Assembly (NCBI GenBank): GCA_001939145.1 | Contig: LSRX01000185.1 | Coordinates: 612,038-676,037, forward strand | DNA length: 64,000 nucleotides | From: Symbiodinium microadriaticum | Taxonomy: Eukaryota > Sar > Dinophyceae > Suessiales > Symbiodiniaceae | Direction of reading: 5' to 3' | In this document: in pieces, positions 54,470 to 64,000 of the stretch | How positions within the stretch are numbered: the stretch's first letter is position 1 | Layout of the letters: the number at the start of each line of letters is the position of its first letter | Translations under genes and position numbers: made by a program | The notes under the pieces: generated by a model | Told to the model about the DNA's origin: nothing | Database searches by the model: none | What the model saw: only the letters and a program-made list of their open reading frames with translations

Positions 54470-55765
54470 TCTCTGGTTGACGAACTCAACAGAACCCCTC
54501 CACCTAAATCCCTTTTGACCCCGAACAGCCCGACTGACCGCGCCCAGGCACACAGCAGCGGTTGGGGTTTGGACGTATAGGTCTAAAAACACCGTAGGTT
54601 TTTAGGGTGGTGTTGTTTAAAAACCGAGGGTCACCATAACCTGTGCCGTGCAGTAGACCTGGCCTCGACTGAGTGCTGCTGCATGAACCACGGAGCCCTA
54701 AGAGAATCAAAAGAAGACCCTCGAATTGAGGGAACCCTATACAGTGGCCTCAATAATTGTGGTAAAATGGTGCAAACGGAGCCCGAGCGAAACAACCTTA
54801 CGAAGCGTATACAACCTGACGAAGTACTCAGGCCCCCATGCCACACCCAAAGTCAAAGCCCAATGCCTCGCTGTTCCTGGGCGTAGCTTGTAAACATCGC
54901 CTCGAAGATCGGCCGAAATTGCTCCTCGGATTTCGGGGTAGGGAGGCTTCTTCCTCTTTCTATTTACTGCTTGAGTAGTTTACCGTTACCTAATACTAGC
55001 ACAATATGGACAACTAGTACAATTAGGATGGAACAGCAGTCAACCGGTCAATCACCCCGTGTGTTGGGTCCATAAAAGAGTACGGTAAAGCGAGGTCGGG
55101 CTTGCATACCGGGAAACAGGGCCTAAGACTTTGGCTTGAGGAAACCCTAATCCCCAAAGCCCTGAAGCCCTAAACCAAAACCCTAAACCCCAAGCCCTAT
55201 AAACCCTAAGCCCTAAGCCCTGAACCCGATGTGTGTCTAGGGATGAAGGCTCCGAGGTGCGATCAGCTGAAGCACCTGGCTGAGAAGCTTACTCTAAAAT
55301 AGTGGGCCTTAGTAGCAGAGTAGTGCTTTCAGGGGTATATTAGACTACAACGAGATAATCAGGCATGGACTACAGGGGAATATTGTGGCTAATCCTCTCG
55401 ACTCCGACCATACATAGGTTTTCACTGCCTTTTCACGACTCTTAGATTGGACCTCAACTTGCTTCGGAGTCCGAGGATGAGGCAGGGTTTAATTAAGGTC
55501 CGTGAACCTTGGACCCTCTTCAGGATTCCGACCTTTCTGCCCGGAGGCCTTTCGAGTTCGACTGTCAGTCATCCATTTCGAGAACAACATCTGCCGCACG
55601 AGGGTTTGGTTTAGAATTAAAGGACGCTGCCAAAGAACCGTGGTCAGACTACGCTTCTCAGCATGGCAGATAGAATTTCTCTAAGGAGCCAAGCCCCAAT
55701 GCAAATAGCATGATGCCCCGCTAGACGGACAAAGCACTGGAGAATCGTGAACCCACATGCAAATC
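54470..55765. other. Unrecognised sequence with CCCTAAA field
   Basis: CCCTAAGC and CCCTAAACC words at 55145-55230. No supported gene. Confidence 0.5.
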
Positions 55766-55824
55766 ACGGAATTCGATCCCCGCGAACTGACCTCTTCGAT
55801 GCCGGAAGCTGCACCAGTGAATCA
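55766..55824 (-). other. tRNA-like fragment (A-box, anticodon-like stem, B-box)
   Basis: On the minus strand TGATTCACTGGTGCAGC resembles a tRNA A-box. CTTC-CGGCATC-GAAG gives a 4-bp stem with a 7-base loop, but the base before the would-be anticodon is G rather than the expected T. GGGGATCGAATTCC resembles a B-box. Acceptor arms do not pair. A tRNA-derived SINE head or decayed tRNA is possible. Confidence 0.3.
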
Positions 55825-56504
55825 CGATCTGAAAGCCCTTCTATGAGGCCCTCCTTGAAACCGAAACCCTAAAAAGCATGTCGACACCTTGAAAAACTTT
55901 TCATCTATGCGTGCATTCATCCATTCCGTCCCACGTTTGCTTGTCAGACTACTACGCAATCATTAAACCCTAAACCCTAAATTAGTATCTGTGTCTCCAT
56001 CTACTATCGTTTGTTCGAAGCACCCCCTTCTCTAATCCCCTCTACCCTTAACCCTAAACCTATCTCTTATCGTTAATTTAACAAGCACCCCCCCTGGATT
56101 TGCCGAGCCCACCTCAGGCGCCTTCAGGAGACCTCCCGCGCGTGCGGCCGGGCTTCGGGCACTTTGGGGGCGAGGCGTTTGGAGTCTAGGGCTTCATGGG
56201 TTTAGGGTTTGGAGATTATGGGTTTAGGGTTAATGGGTTTATGGGTTTAAGGCTTAGAGTTTAGGCTTTATGGGTTTATGGGTTTAGGGCTTAGAGTTTG
56301 GAGAGCAGCGTCGACGAGCACGACGACTGCTGAAATTCCAAGCGTCGTTTGCTGCCTATCTATCGCGCCTGTCTTTCTTTCCGCCAATGCTAATGTTGTC
56401 GTCGTGAAGTGCAGGCTGCACTGCCGGATGCTCCAAGTAAGACCGAGGTCTCGAGCTACAAGCCTGTCCGAGGCTGTCAAATTGAGGGCTTAGGGTTAGG
56501 GTTA
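55825..56504. other. TTTAGGG and ATGGGTTT word field
   Basis: At 56195-56300 GGGTTTAGGG, ATGGGTTTATGGGTTT and GGCTTAGAGTTT repeat irregularly, the last twice about 45 bp apart. A CCCTAAA tract lies at 55964-55981. No gene. Confidence 0.55.
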
Positions 56505-56608
56505 ATGTAGTGGCCTTAATAGTTAGAGTACGGTTTTGGGGTATATTATACTATACTTGTGATAAGGATCTCCCAAAACACTATAAGTAATTATTCAGGC
56601 CCCATATA
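56505..56608 (+). mobile_element. Family B hairpin element, copy 4
   Basis: ATGTAGTGGCCTTAATAGTT at the left and ATATATGGGGCCTGAATAAT (reverse complement of the right end) are inverted repeats. The interior TATTATACTATACTTGTGAT, AAGGATCTCCC follows the family layout. Non-coding. Confidence 0.62.
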
Positions 56609-56734
56609 TGAGGTCCAGAGCCCGAAACCCGATAGCCTGGAACTCTGGAAAGGCTCCCCATAGCCACTGCCGCAAAGCCGAAACCTCAGATCGAAGGCGG
56701 AAACCGTGAACCGAAGAGCCCCCGACGAAATATA

Positions 56735-56825
56735 CAGGGGGTTTCCGAAAATATGGGACCCTAATATAGTACCCTATATAGTAGGATACCCCTTACTTTC
56801 GGAAAGTCCATGAGAGTCCCATATA
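56735..56825 (+). mobile_element. Family A hairpin element, copy 6 (internally deleted)
   Basis: CAGGGGGTTTCCGAAAATAT, then CCCTAATATAGTACCCTATA, GTAGGATACCCCTTACTTTC and GGAAAGTCC. The segment GATCCTTATTATAAGGACCC present in other copies is missing between GTAGGAT and ACCCC. A 10-base duplication of the right terminus (AGTCCATG, then AGTCCCATA) follows. Confidence 0.8.
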
Positions 56826-58342
56826 GGGTCTCGGAGTTTACGGTTTAGAGCAGACAGCCCTGCAACCCTGAACACCAAATCACCAAATCAAAACTTCGAA
56901 GCCGAAGGCCTGTCACATAGCGATCATGTTTCCATAGCCTGGGCCAATGGCTTTCCAGTCTGGGTTTCGGGCTTCGGGTACGTTATAGTTATAGCCATTA
57001 CAATCCAAGGATCAGACACTGTCCTAAACTGCCAGTTATTCTGCTCCTCATTTGCGATACATTGGTCACTCTAGCTGGGCTTCACACAACACACAATACT
57101 GGACTACAGCCTAATTCAATCAAGCTCTAGACCCTCGACTCAAAACCTACACGGATCCTGAACCCTTTTTTGCAACTGGCTTGGAACGGCATGCCAGGAC
57201 AGCTGTCGCTTTCCATGGTGCACTCGTGAATTCATCTAAAACCCAAACCCAAGCCCTGACCCCTCGTTGGGGCCGAGGATGGAGGGTTACGATTGCTTGT
57301 CGTCGAGACTGCGGCTGCATGTGCATAGGAGGCTGTTGTCACCCGGGAAAGTCCGGGCCCGCCGGGTGCATCCAAGTGTGGTTTGGCATTCCGGCGCTGA
57401 TAAACTCTCCAGGCCCGCTTGCATGCGACCTCCCCTTGATGAAGATTCCACAACACCGGTCCTACACCCAACTACAGCCCTAACGCCCGGTTAAGCCCAG
57501 ACCAAGTTGCGTGCAATGAGGATTTGGGGCTTCGGGGGTTTCTTTGTTAGGAGTTTAAAGTCTAGGGGCTTGGGGTCCCAGGTTTCCTACATCTTCATGT
57601 CATGCACAACATCAACTCCAAGCATCCCTTGAAACTACCAGGCTGGCCCTAAGGCCCTACATGCACTGAAGCCTGAGACCGCGCACCCCAAGATCACAGA
57701 CTACCTGATCCGGCGCAAGGCGCTTGAGCCCCAAACCCTAAATTTAAATCCCTGAACCTAAACCCTCAACCCCGAACCCTAAATCTAAATCCCTGAACCC
57801 AGGCCCATTTACGAGCATCAACACCCAGGAACGGTCTCGGCTTGGCCGGAGGATCCATCAGCTCCTGGCCGACTTCTCAGGGGGGTTAAACGATGCATGG
57901 AAGGCGCTATATTTAGTCACTACACCTCACATAAGCAAGAGTGTTTACGTGTAATATAAGGCGGACGCCTTCATTAAGATGTCGTCTAAGAAATCAGGTG
58001 CTGGCCGAGCTGAAGTTTCTTAGCCCAACGTCCATGTTGCGCGTTTGTTTTTCAATGCGAATGCTTTCGAAGCCCCCGCCTCCGGCAATACAGGGGGTCA
58101 TAAACCCGCCACCTTGATCAAACCTGAACCCTAAACCCAACCCTCCAGCACAAGCCCTCCAGCCCCAGCCCTCCTCCAGTCACAGTGTGGTCATCATCCC
58201 CCGAGCTTGCAAACTCGACAAGTCGATTGTGAGGCTTGATAAGATGATCCTACATGACAAAAGTGCTATAAATACCGAGTAAAATGGATGTTGTCTTAAC
58301 ATGGTTAAGACCAAGTGTAGTTGGTAGGGGGGTGCCTCCTGC
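56826..58342. other. Unrecognised sequence; short CCCTAAA duplication
   Basis: CCCTAAATTTAAATCCCTGA at 57736 recurs at 57778 with one change (42-bp spacing), both followed by ACC. Frames up to 100 codons (57181-57483 +) have no motif. Confidence 0.5.
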
Positions 58343-58367
58343 CACCACCACTACTACTACTACTACT

Positions 58368-58424
<57 letters not shown>

Positions 58425-58434
58425 CGCTACTACT
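58343..58434. repeat. (ACT)n trinucleotide array
   Basis: CCACCA, then about 25 ACT units with one frame-shifting extra TT near 58367, then ACCACC. Confidence 0.96.
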
Positions 58435-59085
58435 AAGCAGACGAATCCTAACTAGGCTAATGCTGAAACTCGCAAACTCTGGGATGTCCTTGCCGAGCTG
58501 CTTCGACCGCCCTGGCACGGACAGCACGAAACTTGTTGGCGGCTGGCTGGCGTCTGTGCATTTTTTGGGTGGGTTTTTCCATTTTTTGGGGTTCAGGGTT
58601 TAGGGCTTTCTACCGGTTTGGTTTTTCCTGCCTCCCACCCAGCTGGGACACAGCCCGCATTGCAGGGCTTTTGCCAAGAGCAAAGTGGCAGTGCGACTAA
58701 TGAAAACAGAAGTCACAGAACATGATCACCATACAGGTGGCCGTTGCCATGGAAACCTAGCCAGCTCCCTGGCACTACCAGTTTGGGTTTAGGGTTCCGG
58801 GTTTAGGCTTCAAGCCAGCGAAGCCGTCATGAAGGCATGAGAGCTGGCTACCAAATTAGTTTGGGATGCTTGGAGGCTGGGAATTTCTCTTTGGGAGACA
58901 CGACCCTTTTGGGTGGTTTCGTGTTTGAAGGGACGTGGGACTAGAGAAAAATACAAATCAAACATACAATGCCAAAGCCACTGGGCTGGAAAGGCTTGTG
59001 CAAGCAATTTTCGACCTCGCTCCCTTTATCGAAGCCTTCGACACCTAACGAAGGTCTTCGGTTTTTCCAATTGGCCTCTGATAAC
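58435..59085. other. Unrecognised sequence; one module G-like copy
   Basis: GGTTTTTCCTGCCTCCCACC, CAGCTGGGACACAGCCCGCA at 58620-58660 resembles module G. TTTAGGG words lie at 58594-58606 and 58785-58805. No gene. Confidence 0.5.
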
Positions 59086-59190
59086 CATGCCTACCCATAG
59101 GCTCCTAAGTAGTTCCTTGTTGTGGTTTATATTTAGAACCCTATAAGGTAATCCCAAAAAGGAACTACTAAGGAGCCTATGGGTAAATGG
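59086..59190. mobile_element. Single inverted-repeat element with long arms
   Basis: TACCCATAGGCTCCTAAGTA then GTTCCTT at 59092-59118 is matched by the reverse complement of 59159-59185 with a single difference, so 27-bp arms border a loop of about 40 bp. CCAT lies outside the left arm and ATGG outside the right, extending the pairing slightly. No second copy in the window. Confidence 0.75.
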
Positions 59191-61086
59191 GGCTCTACCT
59201 TCTGAATGCTCCCGGTAAGGCGCCTTGAGGTTAGGATTTTTGGGGTCCGGGGTTTGGGTTTGGGATGTGCCGATCCCTGCCAAGCCTCCGGCAAAAGGGT
59301 GTGACAAAATCTTGATATTTTTTTCGCGTTTGGGCCCGCTGACACAGGGTTCGATGCTTTCGGAGCTTCGGGCCCCCTGGGAGCATCTGGGGCTGGCAGG
59401 TGAAGTAGCTAGATGTTTGGGGGGTTGAAGATGATGTCTTCGGTGAGTGGGGAGGGGTTGCTACGCATGGGCCTTGGGGATCAGCGGTATAGATAGATAA
59501 AGCGAATACAGTTTAGCAGGAATCGCTAACGAATTTGACTTCAGCCTCCAAGCCAGAACTCTGAAATACACACCTTCAGCTACTCCGGGCGGGTAAAGGT
59601 GTACATGGTTCGGAGATTAGGCAGTGCAAGCTGAAGGCTCATGTCTGTCAAAGCTCACACACCAATATGTCAGAGCGATTAAGCCCAGGTGCGACTAAGA
59701 CGCTGACCTCCCACAACTGCAATCAAAGCCACTACTTCAAACAAGTCTTCCTTAAGCAGGTCCCATTTCGCTCGGTTCTCCTTGCCTGCTGATTAGCGTT
59801 TCGAGTTAGGGCACAGGGTACCAGAGAGTTCCAGCTTCAGAACGAATTCCGCATCAAAGCGCTCTAGCCAAAACAACCGGAACCCCCTCAAAATCCAAAG
59901 CTCTACAACCCCAGAGCAAGCCCCAATCCCCACCCCCAACGCTCCTCTCAGAACAAGCAAAACAGAGAGCCCCCAAAAACCAAAGCAACACAACGAGCCA
60001 TGACTGCCCCGGCTATCAGCTCGGCTCATCATACGGCTCAAGCCGTGCAACCTCCAGCAAGGCTGAATGTGGAATAAAGTTTCGGGTGTAATGGAATATA
60101 GGCAATTGTGTAGGGACCGTACACCAGGGTGTTTTGAGCTTGATATCTGTAATCTGATACAGAAAAAAAAAACAAAACAAGGACGATGAGGCGATTAGGC
60201 CGCTAACTTTGCAGAAATATGCGTCAGCCGTTAGCCCGAAAACATAATCTGGCCTTGACGGATTTAGGGACAAGGTTTTAGGGTGTAGATTTTTAGTAAC
60301 TAACATTGAATGGCTAAACTGAGGCTGAAACTCCTGGATGCCCTGCTGCGCTCAAGGACTTCAAAGTGGGAGTATCACGACCTTTAACTCCTGCAGCAGT
60401 CACCAGTAGTTACAAGGTGTTCTGTATGCACTCACTTCAATCGCTCATATAAACACTGCTTCATGTGAGCCTGATTGAATTGAGTCTCTTGTCTGTCTTC
60501 CCCAAGAACCCCAGTACATGAAAGTGCAAGCTTTCACAGTGGCCCAGGAAGTCTTGACGATTGAGTATTGGTGAACTATGCGGCTCTCTGTGTATATGCA
60601 TGCAGCCGTGGATGTGAATTGTTGGTGTGCTAGATCAGCATACCGGCACCCACGGCACGGAGTTAAACCAGTTTGTCGGCTGCGTGGATTTCCTGCCTGC
60701 ATGGCAGGCATACACATGTTCTATAGGTTCGGCTCCGACGTGAAAAGCTATGATCTGACCTCCAAACAATGCCTACCCGGAAACTCAGGGTCGCTGAATC
60801 CCTCTTGCCACGAATGTTTCGCAACGTCCCCGCATGCCAGCAAGCCCTTTGACTCGAAGCGCCAAACTGTAACAGCCCTGCAGCTCACAGAGCCTCGAAG
60901 CAGTGGCCCATTCTATGGCTCACATAGTCTGATCCAAGGTCTTACTTGAAAGCCCCGTAGTGCAGAGACTCAGGCTACCGCCTTGGGAACCCCTACAAAC
61001 CCGCTTTAAGAGTTTTACAACTGCCAACCATTCAACTATGCACGCCCCCCTCTCCCCCCAAACCTCAACGCTAAAGAGTCCTAAAC
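59191..61086. other. Unrecognised sequence without a supported gene
   Basis: A 123-codon + frame (60578-60949) has no motif. No repeats apart from a short A-rich run at 60160-60178. Confidence 0.5.
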
Positions 61087-61277
61087 CCACGAGGGCCCTA
61101 AACCCTAAGCCCTAAACGAACCCTAAACCCATAAGGGCCCTAAGCCCTAAACGAACCCTAAACCCATAAGGGCCCTAAGCCCTAAACGAACCCTAAACCC
61201 ATAAGGGCCCTAAGCCCTAAACGAACCCTAAACCCATAAGGGCCCTAAGCCCTAAACGAACCCTAAACCCATAAGAG
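61087..61277 (-). repeat. 35-bp minisatellite with telomere-word core, five copies
   Basis: CGAACCCTAAACCCATAAGG then GCCCTAAGCCCTAAA repeats at 61117, 61152, 61187, 61222 and 61257 (last partial), with a shorter leading unit. Copies are identical except at the ends. The unit holds three degenerate CCCTAAA heptamers. Confidence 0.97.
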
Positions 61278-61373
61278 CCCCAAAGCTCTGATGCATCCCC
61301 GGGTGCGTGAAACTTGGAGAGCTGAGGGGTGACTTTGGACTTCGCAATCGGGCTTCCTGCAAAGGATCCCTTT

Positions 61374-61497
61374 ATGGGTTCTTGTTCAGGGATTTGATAT
61401 TTAAGTTACAGTTACCATAAGACCATAATAGGGATCTATAGTAAAAAATAATAACCCATTATGGTAGCATAAATTAAATCCTTGAACAAGAACCCAG
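61374..61497. mobile_element. Family E hairpin element, copy 2, with CTTT target duplication
   Basis: ATGGGTTCTTGTTCAGGGAT at the left and CTGGGTTCTTGTTCAAGGAT (reverse complement of the right end) are terminal inverted repeats. ATAGGGATCTATAGTAAA lies at 61428-61445 as in copy 1. CTTT occurs on both sides (61370-61373 and 61498-61501). Inner arms TAACCCATTATGGTA and ACCATAAGACCATAATAGGG also partly pair. Non-coding. Confidence 0.83.
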
Positions 61498-63590
61498 CTT
61501 TTTGTTGGGTGGGTGGCGGGGTTGGGCTTGAGTTTCGGGCTTCGGGTACAGGAGGGTTTGGGCGCTTACTTGTTGCCATAGGGGCTTCAACTCTGGGAAC
61601 CCTTTTCATTTTAAGAATCCTAATGTTCTGGGATAAAACAAAGGCGGCGCAGCAAAACCCTCTTTTCTGACGCTCTCATTTGGCTCGTTTGCCTGGGGTT
61701 GGGGTCTCAGTTCCTAGCGTATCGGGTTTAGCTCTAGTGGAATCAAGCTTGTCGACGCCTGCAAAACGGACGTGGTTCTCATCAAAGTCTATACCATGCC
61801 AGACTGATGTAGGGAAGGTTGCAAGTGAATCCCTTGCCAGGGTTTAGGCCAGTTTAGGCCACGCCGGACGAGAATGATGAAGCATATGTAGTAACTCGTA
61901 AAGTTCTCGGTTGGGTTTAGAGTTGTAGCACCACACGACTATAGCATTTATCCCCAACTAAGGCCCCGTAACCGTAAACCCCAACCCTCGCCCTAAACCC
62001 TAAACCTTGCTGGAATCCGTGCCTGTCTTGTGCGAGTCGAAACCCTGAACAGCAGGATTGTACAGACCAAAAAAAACCCTAAACCCTACGCCGCAAATCG
62101 ATGACCCGCAAGACGGTGACTATGGTTGAGGGAAACCCCAACTAGATCGACCCAGAATCCGACAAAGCAACCGAAAAACCCGTGTTGGCCAGGATTGGGA
62201 CTCGACCACATTGCCGGATTCCTAGGAAAGATCCACCCTAAACTTCGCGATCCTAAGGCCCAAAGCCCGGAAAGGCACAGAAGGAAGGGACCCTGGCTTG
62301 CCTCTCTTTCCCTCTTCCAGGCGGCCTGGCTTCGCTCACGGTGGCTTTGGGGCCAATCTTTGGGCTCGTGGCTTTTGGCTTCACAGTTTAGGCCGGAAAG
62401 GGCTTAGGCTCTGGATGCTTTGACTGCAAGAGTTTTATAAACCATACCATCGCATTTTGTCGAGGGTCTGACTGCAGGCGTTTATTGTAGAGCGTGCCCC
62501 AAAAGTAGGCACTTGTGCTTCGAGGTATGGCCGGGTTTGAGATTTGGGATTGGGGGGGATGGGGCGCACCTGTTGCCGCACAGGCCATGATGGAAGTACC
62601 GTGAAGCCTATGCAATGTAGGAGCTTGGGGAATGTTAGAAAGGGGTTGTCAGTGTTGTTGTATACGCGTGTAAAGACGCCACGGATTTTGTTCGGTATAT
62701 TCTGAAAAACTGCGAAACCCTTAGCACGCCCGCAAGAATGCAGCCTTAAGTCCAGAGTACCCTGGTAAAGCCCGAAAAGCATCTAACATCTACATCTAGA
62801 ACCCTAAACCCTCAAACCTTCAATCCTCAGATTCCGCCACTTAAAGAATTTTGAAAGCCTAGAGGGTAGTTCCTGAGATCAAACTTGTCGTACACGGTTT
62901 TACTCATAGTAAGACTTTTGTAAATGCGGTTTATGAGATCGGGCTTCGGGGTGCGACTTTCCCTCCAGTACCACCGTCCTCCCCACGAACCACGTACTTT
63001 CCATCATCCTCAAACTCCAAACTTCTACACCCCAGAAACTGCAATCTTAAGCTATTTGAGTTCCGGCATTGGAGCTTCCGAGCCTGAGGCTGTGGGGCTA
63101 GGGCAAGTCTTCTCAGTGTCAGCCGTATAGAGGCAATTGAAATTGAAAAAATGCGCTGTCAGGAGAGTCATGACCGGAAAGATCCGAAGCACAAAACCTG
63201 ACAAGAAAGTGCAGCCATGACCATGTACCCACCTCCTTGCCTCTCCACTCCTGCCAAGGAGGATAGATGAATCCCGAAGGGGGATCGGCCGGTTGCAGGG
63301 GTGGTGGCTTGACGTGCCCAGTGCTGCAGCAGGTCCGTAAGGTCAGTCAAGTCCTACGAAGACAATCCTAGAGCCAGACCTCTACATTGACTCTACATTC
63401 TCACATCGCGACCCCGGAACATCTTCGGTTTAGAGCGAGGGCCGGGGGCATTTTACGAGGCTTATGTGATGCCTTCAACTACGAGACAAAGGGCCCTGAA
63501 CATTGAGTTGCTTAACGTTGCTCTTTCTGGGAGAGGGGGCTATTTATGATCCCGGTTCCGGGTTCGCCGACCCCCCCCCCAATGGTATCT
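61498..63590. other. Unrecognised sequence without a supported gene
   Basis: CCCTAAA words at 61995-62010, 62073-62087 and 62800-62815. Frames up to 115 codons lack motifs. Confidence 0.5.
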
Positions 63591-64000
63591 CCCCCGCTGC
63601 CCTTCAGGGTACGTGCCGCACGGCCCCCTCCCCCCGCTCGGGAGTACGTGCCGCACTTCTCCCACATGGCGGCTCCAAAACCATCAACTGTCAAACACAG
63701 CCGATCCTTGTGACAGTGGAGACTTCCCACCTGAGGGTATTGACGTTGCTGCTGCAGTAGGGCCGGGCCGCGGGCACAACCACCACCCACAAGCAGGGGG
63801 AGGGGCGGGGGGGCAGCTACACCACACCACAGGGGGGGGAGGCACAGAACCCCGCAATACAGCGGGTTTGAGGGGGTACCAACCACTGATGATGATGATG
63901 ATGATGATGATGATGCCGCTGATGTCGCTGCTGCTGCAGTAGGGGCCGGGCCGCGGGCACAACCACCACCCACAAGCAGGGGGAGGGGCGGGGGGGCAGC
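63591..64000. repeat. GC-rich tandem repeat, about 183-bp unit, cut by window end
   Basis: GGCCGGGCCGCGGGCACAAC, CACCACCCACAAGCAGGGGG, AGGGGCGGGGGGGCAGC occurs at about 63761-63816 and again from 63944 to the window end. The (GAT)n tract at 63888-63915 lies inside the unit, and CTGCTGCAGTAGG precedes each copy. A GTACGTGCCGCAC duplication (63610, 63643) lies just upstream. All frames through it are low complexity. Confidence 0.85.

Overview
This looks like a gene-poor, repeat-rich stretch of a nuclear eukaryotic chromosome, not bacterial, archaeal, organellar or viral DNA. There are many microsatellites, several minisatellites, an assembly gap of 181 N plus one isolated N, and a large number of intact or degenerate copies of the heptamer TTTAGGG/CCCTAAA. 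That is the plant-type telomere repeat, also used by many algae, dinoflagellates, chromerids and apicomplexans such as coccidia. Base composition is near balanced. I cannot name the organism. A unicellular alga or alveolate with TTTAGGG telomeres is the best guess, and it is an inference from the repeat words alone.

I recognised no protein-coding gene, rRNA, convincing tRNA or CRISPR array. The longest open frames without simple repeats are about 160-180 codons, which is roughly what chance gives in 64 kb read in six frames. The longer frames are translations of microsatellites. Genes with many short exons could be missed by eye, so the absence of genes is provisional.

Several families of short palindromic (MITE-like) elements, about 85-130 bp, are the most coherent structure. 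They are called A to E here. Family A has six copies (15699, 20380, 24303 inverted, 39907, 40689, 56735) and a relict near 49201. Family B has four (2851, 16577, 26744, 56505), C three (13082, 16140, 21121), D two plus a relative (12815, 19721, 10361), and E two (54342, 61374). Both E copies are bordered by 4-bp direct repeats. Two single inverted-repeat elements lie at 15132 and 59086. A, B and C share internal words, so they may form one superfamily without coding capacity.

A second theme is telomere-like sequence inside the chromosome. Short TTTAGGG tracts at 16788-16837 and 26635-26675 are each bordered by a perfect 12-bp direct repeat. Tracts at 15317-15344 and 13870-13895 have similar, less perfect or longer borders. 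This is the signature of telomere-repeat insertion with target duplication. Telomere words also form the cores of a 44-bp minisatellite (38624-38881) and a 35-bp minisatellite (61087-61277).

Layout: 1-13 kb is mostly unrecognised sequence with fields of telomere words. 13-17 kb is dense in hairpin elements, telomeric insertions and a 27-bp minisatellite. 17.4-18.1 kb is a CT-rich tract. 20.8-21.3 kb is a compound microsatellite split by a family C element. 26.4-26.9 kb holds two telomeric tracts and a family B copy. 35.0-36.0 kb has the gap, a TAGG higher-order array and an AT-rich island. 38.6-40.8 kb has the 44-bp minisatellite and two family A copies 0.8 kb apart. 47.1 and 52.3-53.0 kb carry large compound microsatellites. 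54-61.5 kb holds families A, B and E plus the 35-bp minisatellite. The last 400 bp enters a GC-rich tandem repeat of about 183 bp that continues past the window.
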